Below are positions 1-6,024 of a DNA stretch of 6,024 bases, piece by piece. The translations under genes were made by a program, and so were the position numbers. The DNA is taken from positions 1 through 6,024 of the forward strand of contig JALTRC010000032.1 of the NCBI GenBank assembly GCA_026998145.1. The letters are read 5' to 3'. Source of the DNA: Gammaproteobacteria bacterium. GTDB lineage: Bacteria; Pseudomonadota; Gammaproteobacteria; SZUA-229. The notes beneath the pieces were generated by a model. It saw only the letters and a list, made by a program, of their open reading frames with translations. It was not told the origin of the DNA and did no database searches. How positions within the stretch are numbered: the first letter of the stretch is position 1; each line of letters starts with the position of its first letter.

Positions 1-1187
1 TTGTTACTGCTGGCGTAATTAAACTGTAGATTGGAAAGGGTTTTTACCACTTCTTTTTTATCGTAGTATTGCCCCTGCTGCACCCCGGATGGAGTAAATT
101 GTTTGAAAGAATTTGTTGATGTATTTGAGGCGCCAATTTCCCCATGCATAAACTGGTGTATAACATTATGAATTTGTTGTTGGGGTGTGTTGTTAGCGGT
201 CTGTTGCGTATTGTTTTGTAGATGATAGGCGCCGGTGACATTTTCTTCCGGTGTTCCATTATAAGCAGAATATTGAGGGTGCCCCCCATTTCCGTGTGTG
301 ATATTGTCATTGTTGTCTGTACTGGCAGCAGATGTTTGCTGAGAAACGCTGCCAGTGGCATACCCAACGGGCTGGGTAGCGCCAGAATGCTTGCCATTAC
401 CCTGGGTGTAAGAGCCGGGTGAGGTTTGTGAATGAGCTGGAGTATCCAGCTGCAATTGTAAATCAGTTTCTGGCTGGGCCTGTAAAGGTGTGCTTTGTTT
501 TTGTCTGGAAATTTTTCCAAGGCTAATCTGCGGCAGTATATCCGCGTCGATTAATAGCTTATTCAGCATCTGATACATTTTGGCCAGTCGTGAGCTGACT
601 TCCTGATCAAATAATTTATACAGAATAATCTTGTTGTTAGGGTGTAATTCAATGGGCTCAAGGGCCTGCTGAAATGATTCGCAAATATGTTTAGGAATAA
701 TGGCCTGTTTATCAAAAATGCTGGCGGTTTTCATGGACAGCACTTCAAGGCGAGCCTCTAGATGATTAACGGCTTCGCCAAATAAGTTCATGGCTTTGGA
801 ATGCATGGAGGCGATGGCGACCATTTCTTCCATGGTGTCCTGGTCAACCAGGGTTAATTCATCGTCAGCCAAATTGTTTTCACTGGTTTCTTTTTCTTTG
901 AGGCTGATAGGCTTGAGATAGTTTTTGAGTGCATCAGCAAAGTTTTTACCGATAGTCTTACGCTCTGTTCGCAGCATGCGCATGGTATCGAAATACTGGG
1001 TTTGCTGCTCATTGGATTCGGCGTTCTCAGCCAGATGGAAGAGCACATCATCGGCGCCGTTAAACATATTGGCCAGCAGATCGGATAACTGCTCGTTAAG
1101 GCAATTATGAATATTATCAATCAGTTCCCTGTATTGATTATTTTGCTGCTGATTGTGTGAATCAAATGAGTGAATCTTGGCGCTCAT
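1..1187 (-). CDS. DUF1631 family protein, N-terminal 395 residues (cut by left window edge)
   Basis: The reading frame from ATG at 1187 stays open to the left edge, giving 395 codons plus two bases with no stop, so the C-terminus is outside the window. The start is supported by AGGA at 1198-1195, seven bases upstream. Residues about 15-225 resemble the N-terminal part of DUF1631 proteins (the Pseudomonas 'thymidine phosphorylase'-labelled family): an opening helix with NCLNEQLSDLLANMF, then DDVLFHLAENAESNEQQ and QYFDTMRMLR, and further acidic and amphipathic helices (DQDTMEEMVAIASMH). Residues about 230-370 are a low-complexity Gln/Asn/Ser/Thr/Gly-rich linker. At about 376-395 (YYDKKEVVKTLSNLQ) an ordered segment begins that looks like the start of the next conserved block. 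No signal peptide or membrane segment is visible, so the protein is probably cytoplasmic. The family's function is unknown; members are typically around 700 or more residues, and the phosphorylase label has no support in the residues seen here. Family assignment is from memory of conserved motifs. Confidence 0.85.
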   Translation of the reverse strand, partial: MSAKIHSFDSHNQQQNNQYRELIDNIHNCLNEQLSDLLANMFNGADDVLFHLAENAESNEQQTQYFDTMRMLRTERKTIGKNFADALKNYLKPISLKEKETSENNLADDELTLVDQDTMEEMVAIASMHSKAMNLFGEAVNHLEARLEVLSMKTASIFDKQAIIPKHICESFQQALEPIELHPNNKIILYKLFDQEVSSRLAKMYQMLNKLLIDADILPQISLGKISRQKQSTPLQAQPETDLQLQLDTPAHSQTSPGSYTQGNGKHSGATQPVGYATGSVSQQTSAASTDNNDNITHGNGGHPQYSAYNGTPEENVTGAYHLQNNTQQTANNTPQQQIHNVIHQFMHGEIGASNTSTNSFKQFTPSGVQQGQYYDKKEVVKTLSNLQFNYASSN

Positions 1188-1250
1188 GTAACCATCCTGT
1201 AAAAATTCAGGTGTTTCAGTACATGATGGGCACTTATGGTTTCCTGACCT

Positions 1251-1320
1251 CACCTGTAAAAGGTGGAAGGCACTGCCTTCTTTAGTGCGCATCTCTATAT
1301 GCAGAATATCTGCCAGATGC
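1251..1320 (-). repeat. Cluster of three adjacent inverted repeats in the DUF1631 leader
   Basis: Three dyads lie almost end to end, 64-133 bases upstream of the DUF1631 start codon. Positions 1289-1320 have outer arms GCATCT/AGATGC and an inner 5-bp stem GCAGA/TCTGC (1301-1305 with 1309-1313), leaving unequal bulges. An overlapping near-palindrome, ATCTG-C-CAGAT, spans 1308-1318. Positions 1266-1280 are GAAGGC-ACT-GCCTTC, and positions 1265-1251 form a 5-bp stem CACCT/AGGTG around a 5-base loop. They could fold as RNA hairpins in the DUF1631 leader or act as DNA operators. No run of T follows any of them on the minus strand, so a simple intrinsic terminator is unlikely in that direction. The repeats are seen directly; the role is inferred. 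Confidence 0.45.
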
Positions 1321-1401
1321 TTTATACATTTAGTTGTGAACTGGAATCAGCTCACGGTGTTTTTATCTTGCTCGGGTGTTAGTTACCAGTAGCTAAGATA
1401 G

Positions 1402-1430
1402 ACTCTAGATGCGATAGGCTGATTTAGCAA
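1402..1430 (-). promoter_or_regulatory. Weak candidate sigma-70 promoter for the DUF1631 gene
   Basis: On the minus strand, TTGCTA (1430-1425) is followed after exactly 17 bases by TAGAGT (1407-1402). Each matches four of six positions of the -35 and -10 consensus. Transcription would begin near 1395, giving a leader of about 200 bases that carries the inverted-repeat cluster. Other AT-rich hexamers lie in the gap (for example TATAAA at about 1326-1321) but without a convincing -35 at proper spacing. The DUF1631 gene might instead be read through from the HDOD gene upstream. Confidence 0.25.
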
Positions 1431-1458
1431 GCCGCAGGGGCTAAAAGGTGCTTTTTAG
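1423..1458 (-). repeat. Overlapping inverted repeats after the HDOD gene, possible weak terminator
   Basis: Just after the HDOD stop codon, CTAAAA (1441-1446) can pair with TTTTAG (1453-1458). The overlapping GCTAAA (1440-1445) can pair with TTTAGC (1423-1428). The two stems share the central segment, so only one can form at a time. The stems are six base pairs, the first AT-rich and the second with an 11-base loop, and neither is followed by a good T-run in the transcript. They may end or attenuate the speE-HDOD transcript, but the evidence is only the repeat itself. Confidence 0.25.
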
Positions 1459-1478
1459 GAGCTCAAATGTTATATGGT

Positions 1479-2342
1479 TCAGACTTTGGGGCAAATAATA
1501 TCCAGAACCTCAGCGGCCTGCTCCCAGGCTTTATCCATGACGTCAGGCAAAATACTCAGGTCCAGGCCGGTTATTTTCAGGGTTTCCGGTTCAAAGTCCG
1601 GTGATTCATCTAGCAGGTGCTGATCGATGATAGCATCCGGGCCTATGGCATTTACCACGCAGTTGGCAATATGGACGATGGCGGTTTCCATGGGGTATTT
1701 TCTGGCTTTGAGGGGGGTGTGGTGGTAGGTAACAACATCTTTCAGGGTATCGGCCAGTTTCCAGGCATCGATCAGTGCACCGCCCACGTCGGCATGGGTA
1801 AAGCCAATCACTTCTTTTTCGGCGCTATAAAGTACACCGTCGCTTTCAGCCGCTTCCAGTAAGACTTCCTGAGAGAGCTTTGGCTCCTTGTAGTAGAGCA
1901 CCAGCTTGCCAATATCATGTAGCATGCCGGCAATAAACAGGCGTTCACCGTGGAGGATATTGCAATGACGGGAAAGCAGCCGGGAAACAATGCCTGTATG
2001 CACGCTATGACGCCAGAACAGATCGATGTCCAGTAACTGGTTCGGTATGCGTTTAAAGGTTTCCACGGCTGATGTGGCCAGGATTAAATTGCGCAGGTCA
2101 TCTTCACCCACCACTGAAACGGCACGACTCACCAGCTCGATTTTAACGGCAAGCGAGTAATAGGCGCTGTTTACAATGCGCAGAATACGGGCGGTAAGCG
2201 CCGGGTCATGGCTGATAATGTCGCCCAGCTGTTTTGCATTGTGATTGGGGTCTTCCAGTACCTGGCTCACCCGGATAAAGATTTCCGGTAAGGAAATAAG
2301 GTTTACCACGCCACTAACAAGTTCTTCTGCTGTTTTTGCCAT
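1479..2342 (-). CDS. HDOD domain-containing signalling protein
   Basis: This 287-residue protein consists almost entirely of one HDOD domain, an HD-like fold common in bacterial signal transduction and often tied to motility, surface behaviour or stress. Visible hallmarks are the early helix LISLPEIFIRVSQVL (15-29), the segment ISHDPALTARILRIVNSAYY (43-62, typical of HDOD), WRHSVHTG (110-117), and GMLHDIGKLVL (139-149, HD pair H142/D143). Further histidines are H183 (FTHADVGG) and H207/H208 (YHH). Where HD phosphohydrolases and HD-GYP enzymes usually have a final Asp (HxxD), this protein has HIAN (224-227). Several but not all metal-site residues are therefore present, and catalysis is uncertain. 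There is no GGDEF, EAL or receiver domain and no signal peptide. ATG at 2342 has GGA six bases upstream and starts only 11 bases after the speE stop, so co-transcription with speE is likely. The family call is confident; the partner or signal is unknown. Confidence 0.93.
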   Translation of the reverse strand: MAKTAEELVSGVVNLISLPEIFIRVSQVLEDPNHNAKQLGDIISHDPALTARILRIVNSAYYSLAVKIELVSRAVSVVGEDDLRNLILATSAVETFKRIPNQLLDIDLFWRHSVHTGIVSRLLSRHCNILHGERLFIAGMLHDIGKLVLYYKEPKLSQEVLLEAAESDGVLYSAEKEVIGFTHADVGGALIDAWKLADTLKDVVTYHHTPLKARKYPMETAIVHIANCVVNAIGPDAIIDQHLLDESPDFEPETLKITGLDLSILPDVMDKAWEQAAEVLDIICPKV

Positions 2343-2353
2343 TTTATATCCGT

Positions 2354-3220
2354 TTACTGGGTGGCCTGTTTAAAAAATTCGGGCATAGCCGAACAGGCTC
2401 GGTGAATTTCAGAGTTGTAATAATGGGTGATAAACGGCCGATTATCTACACTCTGGCTGTTAAATTGGGAAATTTTCTGATCTTTACAGGCCAGCGTGCA
2501 ACTCCACCAGCCTGTCGGGTAGGAGCAAAGGGGGAAATTGAGGGTTTGATGATCTGCAAAACCGGCTTTTAGCAATTTATTCATCATGGGCTTGATAATG
2601 TTTTCCGTGTGAATCAAAGGGGATTCACTTTGTTGCACAAAAAGTCCGCCGGGTTTGAGAATGCGCTGGCTGTGTTGATAAAACTGAGGCGTAAATAAAA
2701 CCTCCCCTGGGCCAATCGGGTCAGTGCTATCGACAATCATGACATCATAAGATTCAGCCGGTGCCTGTTTTACCCATTTAATGCCGTCATCAAAGTGCAG
2801 TTCAGCTCTGGGGTCATTATTGCGGGTGCAGAGTTCCGGGAAGAATGCTTCCGACAGCCGAGTGACCTGTTCATCTATATCCACCTGCTGGGCCAGCTGT
2901 ACATTTTCATGTTTTAGCACCTCGTTTAATGTGCCGCAGTCGCCGCCGCCAATAATGAGAACTTTCTGTGGTCTGGGATGTGTGAACAGGGCCGGGTGGG
3001 TCATCATTTCATGGTAAATAAAATTGTCCCGGGATGTCAGCATAACGCAGCCATCAATCACCATTAGTTTGCCAAAGTGGCTTGTCTGGTATATTTCGAT
3101 GTGCTGAAAGGGGGTTTTCTTTTCGGCCAGTTTTTCTGCATTGGCCAGATGCAGTGAAAAAGCCAGTCCTTCGGCCTGATAAGTTTCTGTAAACCAGTTG
3201 TTATCCAGTGACATAGTCAT
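2354..3220 (-). CDS. speE: Spermidine synthase (polyamine aminopropyltransferase)
   Basis: SpeE moves the aminopropyl group of decarboxylated S-adenosylmethionine to putrescine, giving spermidine and methylthioadenosine in the cytoplasm. At 288 residues it matches the short bacterial enzyme (E. coli SpeE is 288). It shows the N-terminal beta region (FGKLMVIDGCVMLTSRD, 49-65), FIYHEMMTHPAL (67-78) and the Rossmann loop VLIIGGGDCGTLNEVLKH (87-104). Then come VDID (113-116, acidic residue for the nucleoside), FDDG (143-146) and the catalytic loop DSTDPIGPGE (164-173) with both Asp residues, followed by FVQQSESP (194-201). The usual GGGDGG/GA-xxRE loop is here GGGDCG-TLNE: Cys at 95 and Asn at 99, where Gly and Arg are common. 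The start at 3220 is followed by a second ATG at 3214; the upstream CGGG is a weak ribosome site that fits either. It is divergent from speA and leads a probable operon with the HDOD gene. Confidence 0.93.
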   Translation of the reverse strand: MTMSLDNNWFTETYQAEGLAFSLHLANAEKLAEKKTPFQHIEIYQTSHFGKLMVIDGCVMLTSRDNFIYHEMMTHPALFTHPRPQKVLIIGGGDCGTLNEVLKHENVQLAQQVDIDEQVTRLSEAFFPELCTRNNDPRAELHFDDGIKWVKQAPAESYDVMIVDSTDPIGPGEVLFTPQFYQHSQRILKPGGLFVQQSESPLIHTENIIKPMMNKLLKAGFADHQTLNFPLCSYPTGWWSCTLACKDQKISQFNSQSVDNRPFITHYYNSEIHRACSAMPEFFKQATQ

Positions 3221-3237
3221 ACCCGTTTTTGAGATGA

Positions 3238-3266
3238 ATTATATCCCAGGATAATCTGGGTTAAAA
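3238..3266 (-). promoter_or_regulatory. speE promoter (perfect -10, weak -35)
   Basis: On the minus strand there is a perfect TATAAT (3243-3238), with TTTTAA (3266-3261) 17 bases upstream as a weak -35. Transcription would start near 3231, leaving a leader of only about 11 bases before the speE ATG. The weak -35 together with a dyad in the spacer suggests a regulated promoter. Only the -10 box is strong evidence. Confidence 0.55.
3245..3260. promoter_or_regulatory. Candidate operator between speE and speA (CCCAG-N6-CTGGG)
   Basis: A perfect 5-bp inverted repeat, CCCAG (3245-3249) and CTGGG (3256-3260), encloses six bases, GATAAT. The 16-bp dyad sits in the spacer of the speE promoter and ends one base before TAAAAT, the best -10 candidate for speA. 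A protein bound there would cover both divergent promoters. The half-sites are GC-rich in an otherwise AT-rich 72-base region, which makes chance less likely. I do not recognise the binding protein. Confidence 0.4.
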
Positions 3267-3267
3267 T
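3262..3267 (+). promoter_or_regulatory. Possible -10 box for speA
   Basis: TAAAAT matches five of six -10 positions and lies 25 bases before the speA ATG, placing the transcript start at about 3274 with a leader near 19 bases. No -35 hexamer at 16-18 bases is convincing (TTATAT at 3239-3244 is poor), so the promoter may need an activator or may lie elsewhere. AGG at 3283-3285, seven bases before the ATG, is the likely ribosome site. Confidence 0.25.
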
Positions 3268-3292
3268 AACGAAAAAATAACCAGGCCATTCA

Positions 3293-5158
3293 ATGACTCA
3301 ACAGCGTATTCAGGCTGCCACTGATATTTATAATCTTAAATACTGGGGAGCGCCTTATTTCAGCATTAATCAGCAGGGGCATTTACAGGTTTGTCCGGAT
3401 GCCAGGCTGGAAAACAGTATCCTGTTTTCTGAGCTTATTAAAAAAATCAGGCAGAAATCCTTACGCTTCCCGGTGCTCCTGCGCTTTAATGACATTATTC
3501 AGCACCGCATTTGTGCCTTGCATAACAGTTTTTTAAATGCAGCAGAGAGTCTTTATTATCAGGCGACCCATCTGGCGGTTTATCCGATAAAAGTTAACCA
3601 GCAATACAGCGTAGTCAATGAAGTATTGCAGCAGCCGGCCAACTGTGTTGGCCTTGAGGCTGGGAGTAAGCCGGAGCTTATGGCGGTGCTGGCAGTTGCC
3701 GAAAAACAGCGTTTGATTATCTGCAATGGATATAAGGACAGGGAATATATTCGTCTGGCTTTAATGGCTAAAAAAACCGGCCAGAAGATTATTATTGTGA
3801 TTGAAAAATTATCAGAACTTCAGGTGGTTCTGGAACAATCAGCAATATTGAATGTAGAGCCGGCATTAGGTGTGCGTATTCGCCTGTCGGCAATGGGCAG
3901 GGGAAAATGGCAAAACAGTGGGGGTGAAAAATCCAAGTTTGGACTATCGTCTGCCCAGTTACTAAAGATGATGGATCAATTAGCCGTAAAAAAATCCCTG
4001 CAATACTTAAGCTTGCTACATTTTCATATGGGCTCCCAGATTTCCGGCTTAGATGATCTGCAACAGGGTTTAATGGAAGCGATGCGCTGTTATATTGCCC
4101 TGCATAAAGCGGGTGCGCGAATGAGCATACTGGACGTGGGAGGCGGACTGGCCATTGACTATGATGGCACCCACTCTGCCAATATGTATTCAATGAGTTA
4201 CTCAATGGATGAGTATGCGCAGATGATATTGGGTAATGTAAAAAAACTGTGTGATGCGGAAAATATTGCGCATCCACAGATTATTACCGAATCAGGCCGG
4301 GCCATGGTTGCCCATCATGCAATGCTGATTACGGATGTTATTGAGACCGAAAGCCGCACTGAAGAAACCCGCACAGATTGTCTGCCCCATCCATTGATTG
4401 AAAAAATGCTGCGTGTAAAACAGACGCTCGAAGCCGATAATTTAGCCGCATCTTTTAAGATGCTAAATGATATTCGGCGTAAGGCCAGTGCAGCATTTAT
4501 AGAAGGCACAATGGATTTAAAACAAAGAGCCAGTATGGATGCTAACTATTATGCTATTTGCCGCCAGATGCTGAAAATGATGACAGCAGATGATGATTTA
4601 TGGAATGAGTTAAATGAAGTTCTGGCAGATAAATATTTCTGTAATCTATCTATTTTTCAGTCTATGCCGGATGTATGGGGTATAGATCAGGTGTTCCCTA
4701 TTATGCCATTGCAGCGTCTTAATGAGGCGGCGGATTGCAGGGCGGTATTATATGATCTGACCTGTGATTCGGACGGCCATATAGAATATTATGCGGATGA
4801 GCAAACCATAGAAAGCAGCCTGCCGTTACATAAATTGGATTCTGGAGAAGATTATTATCTGGGAATATTTTTACTGGGAGCTTATCAGGAAATACTCGGC
4901 GATATGCATAATTTATTTGGCGACACGGACACCGTTAATATACGCCTGACAGAACACGGCGGATATGAATTGGTTGATGAAGAATGGGGGGATCGAGCTG
5001 AGCAGCTTCTGCAATATGTGCATTTTGATATTGAAAAAATGCGCGTTTGTTATCAACAGAAAATTAATCAGTCGGACTTAAGTCAGCAGGAAAAAAACCA
5101 GTACATGGAAGCCTTTGAAGCAGGCCTCCACGGATATACCTATTATGAAAAAGAATAG
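3293..5158 (+). CDS. speA: Biosynthetic arginine decarboxylase (PLP-dependent)
   Basis: SpeA decarboxylates L-arginine to agmatine, the first step of the arginine route to putrescine and spermidine. It is a fold-III PLP enzyme (alanine racemase-like barrel plus beta domain). Motifs in order: DIYNLKYWGAPYF (11-23, the typical SpeA opening), AVYPIKVNQQ (95-104) with PLP lysine K100, GLEAGSKPEL (120-129), LLHFHMGSQ (241-249), the phosphate-binding DVGGGLAIDYDG (281-292) and ITESGRAMVAHHA (331-343). The C-terminal LYDLTCDSDG (486-495) carries the catalytic Cys491 and acidic substrate residues, and GAYQEILGDMHNLFGDTD (529-546) supplies the tyrosine region. All key residues are present, so an active enzyme is expected. 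Its 621 residues are slightly shorter than typical (about 630-660), mostly because of a short N-terminus. ATG at 3293 has AGG seven bases upstream. It is divergent from speE across 72 bases and ends 12 bases from the convergent pilus ATPase gene. The gene looks more AT-rich than speE. The agmatine-to-putrescine enzymes are not in the window. Confidence 0.96.
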   Translation: MTQQRIQAATDIYNLKYWGAPYFSINQQGHLQVCPDARLENSILFSELIKKIRQKSLRFPVLLRFNDIIQHRICALHNSFLNAAESLYYQATHLAVYPIKVNQQYSVVNEVLQQPANCVGLEAGSKPELMAVLAVAEKQRLIICNGYKDREYIRLALMAKKTGQKIIIVIEKLSELQVVLEQSAILNVEPALGVRIRLSAMGRGKWQNSGGEKSKFGLSSAQLLKMMDQLAVKKSLQYLSLLHFHMGSQISGLDDLQQGLMEAMRCYIALHKAGARMSILDVGGGLAIDYDGTHSANMYSMSYSMDEYAQMILGNVKKLCDAENIAHPQIITESGRAMVAHHAMLITDVIETESRTEETRTDCLPHPLIEKMLRVKQTLEADNLAASFKMLNDIRRKASAAFIEGTMDLKQRASMDANYYAICRQMLKMMTADDDLWNELNEVLADKYFCNLSIFQSMPDVWGIDQVFPIMPLQRLNEAADCRAVLYDLTCDSDGHIEYYADEQTIESSLPLHKLDSGEDYYLGIFLLGAYQEILGDMHNLFGDTDTVNIRLTEHGGYELVDEEWGDRAEQLLQYVHFDIEKMRVCYQQKINQSDLSQQEKNQYMEAFEAGLHGYTYYEKE

Positions 5159-5170
5159 TATTGAGTAAGC

Positions 5171-6024
5171 TTAATTAACCTCTGGCAGGTCTTCCGGGTT
5201 ATCGGGTAAATTCATATGGCTCTTATGATTATTGGCATCTTCTTTATCTGAGCCAAAATTAATTTTCCATTCCAGGTTGCTGCGTGAATCTGCATGGGAC
5301 AGGGCCGTTTTTATATCAATGACACCGGCCTTGAATAATTTATATAAAGACTGATCGAATGTTTGCATACCATCGGCTTCACCTTTTTCCATGACTTCTT
5401 TTATTTCATGGAAGTCGCCTCGACGAATCAGCTCAGATATATAGGGTGAATTAATCAAAATTTCGACAGCGGCGATACGCATGCGATCCATGCCAACGAC
5501 CAGCCGTTGCGAAACAATAGCCACCAGATTAAGAGACAGATCCATTAAAATCTGATCTTTGGCGTCAGTCGGGAAAAAACTTAAAATACGATCCAGTGTC
5601 TGGTTGGCATTGACCGAGTGCAATGTGCTTAAACACAGGTGACCGGTATCTGCATACTGAATAGCGGCCTCCATGGTTTCCCGGTCACGCACCTCGCCAA
5701 TCATAATCACATCCGGCGATTCACGCATGGCTTCCCGCAGGGCATTTTCATAAGATAGAGTATCCAGCCCGACCTCCCGTTGCCCGACAATGGATTTATG
5801 ATGTTTAAAGGTAAATTCAATGGGGTCTTCGATGGTAAGAATATGCCCCGGCATGTGCAATGAACGATGGTCAATCATGGATGCCAGGGTCGTTGATTTA
5901 CCAGAGCCGGTAGAACCCACAACCAGAATAAGGCCCTTGCGCTGCATCATTAGGTCTTTCAGTTTATCGGGCAGATTTAATGAATCGATCGATGGCACAT
6001 CCGCTTTGATATAACGAATTACCA
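5171..6024 (-). CDS. pilU: PilU-like type IV pilus retraction ATPase, C-terminal 283 residues (cut by right edge)
   Basis: This is a hexameric secretion-type ATPase of the PilT/PilU family that drives type IV pilus retraction at the inner membrane base. The frame is open to the right edge. A GTG at 5998 is internal rather than the start: the in-frame residues before it, VIRYIKAD, continue the conserved N-terminal domain ending in VIR-(F/Y)-I. In the 283 visible residues there is Walker A GSTGSGKST (36-44), the Asp box ILTIEDPIEF (61-70), QREVG (81-85), Walker B DVIMIGEVRD (104-113) and the His box GHLCLSTLHSVNANQTLDRI (127-146). It then has ISELIRRGDFHEIKEVM (195-211) and GMQTFDQSL (218-226). 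LPDKLKDLMMQRKGLILVVG and FHEIKEVM fit PilU better than PilT, whose equivalent is AIRNLIRE. It could be an additional PilT/PilU paralogue, because no pilT is visible beside it. The tail from about 258 is hydrophilic, acidic and Asn-rich. About 100 N-terminal residues lie outside the window. Confidence 0.88.
   Translation of the reverse strand, partial: VIRYIKADVPSIDSLNLPDKLKDLMMQRKGLILVVGSTGSGKSTTLASMIDHRSLHMPGHILTIEDPIEFTFKHHKSIVGQREVGLDTLSYENALREAMRESPDVIMIGEVRDRETMEAAIQYADTGHLCLSTLHSVNANQTLDRILSFFPTDAKDQILMDLSLNLVAIVSQRLVVGMDRMRIAAVEILINSPYISELIRRGDFHEIKEVMEKGEADGMQTFDQSLYKLFKAGVIDIKTALSHADSRSNLEWKINFGSDKEDANNHKSHMNLPDNPEDLPEVN

Noticed and set aside
44..520. 158-residue minus-strand ORF with no recognisable domain
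   Set aside because: It lies in a different frame within the low-complexity linker of the DUF1631 gene, which is open on the same strand throughout. Its composition looks like a frame shadow.
854..1120. 88-residue minus-strand ORF
   Set aside because: It is an out-of-frame shadow of the conserved N-terminal part of the DUF1631 gene on the same strand.
1266..1280. Intrinsic terminator on the plus strand (GAAGGC-ACT-GCCTTC followed by TTT)
   Set aside because: The stem is only 6 bp, the T-run is only three bases, and no plus-strand gene lies upstream to be terminated. It is kept as part of the leader repeat cluster.
2336..2572. 78-residue plus-strand ORF spanning the speE-HDOD junction
   Set aside because: It is antisense to the conserved C-terminal part of speE, with no supporting motif.
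3792..4277. 161-residue ORF antisense to speA
   Set aside because: It is fully contained in the conserved core of speA, has no recognisable motif and no ribosome site worth noting. It is best explained as an antisense shadow.
5996..5998. GTG as the start codon of the pilus ATPase
   Set aside because: The frame continues upstream to the window edge with residues (VIRYIKAD) typical of the PilU N-terminal domain, so the true start is outside the window.

Overview
The window looks like ordinary chromosomal DNA from a free-living gammaproteobacterium. The base composition is middling by eye, slightly AT-rich in and around the arginine decarboxylase gene. A DUF1631 protein, an HDOD protein, a PilU-type pilus retraction ATPase and a short SpeE/SpeA polyamine pair together suggest the Pseudomonadales/Cellvibrionales/Alteromonadales side of the class. 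I cannot name the genus. I see no mobile element, CRISPR array, tRNA or rRNA.

Layout. Positions 1-1187 (minus) hold the first 395 residues of a DUF1631 protein whose C-terminus lies beyond the left edge. A 291-base gap (1188-1478) follows, with several closely spaced inverted repeats in what would be the DUF1631 leader. Positions 1479-2342 (minus) encode a single-domain HDOD protein. Only 11 bases separate it from the stop of speE (2354-3220, minus, spermidine synthase), so speE and the HDOD gene probably form one transcription unit. A 72-base divergent promoter region (3221-3292) separates speE from speA (3293-5158, plus, biosynthetic arginine decarboxylase). Twelve bases after speA, tail to tail, is the 3' part of a PilU/PilT-family ATPase gene (minus). 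Its N-terminus lies beyond the right edge.

How the genes work together. SpeA makes agmatine from arginine. Agmatine is converted to putrescine by enzymes not in this window, and SpeE adds an aminopropyl group to give spermidine. The two genes are divergent and share one short control region. The speE promoter has a perfect TATAAT -10 box, and a 5-bp inverted repeat (CCCAG-N6-CTGGG) fills its -35/-10 spacer. That repeat also abuts the best candidate -10 for speA, so a single regulator could control both. The HDOD gene behind speE, the DUF1631 gene and the pilus motor gene are signalling, surface or unknown-function genes with no demonstrated link to polyamines.

Nothing here amounts to a clearly new system. 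The points most worth a second look are the speA/speE operator candidate, the structured DUF1631 leader, two unusual residues in the SpeE nucleotide-binding loop, and the tight speE-HDOD coupling.
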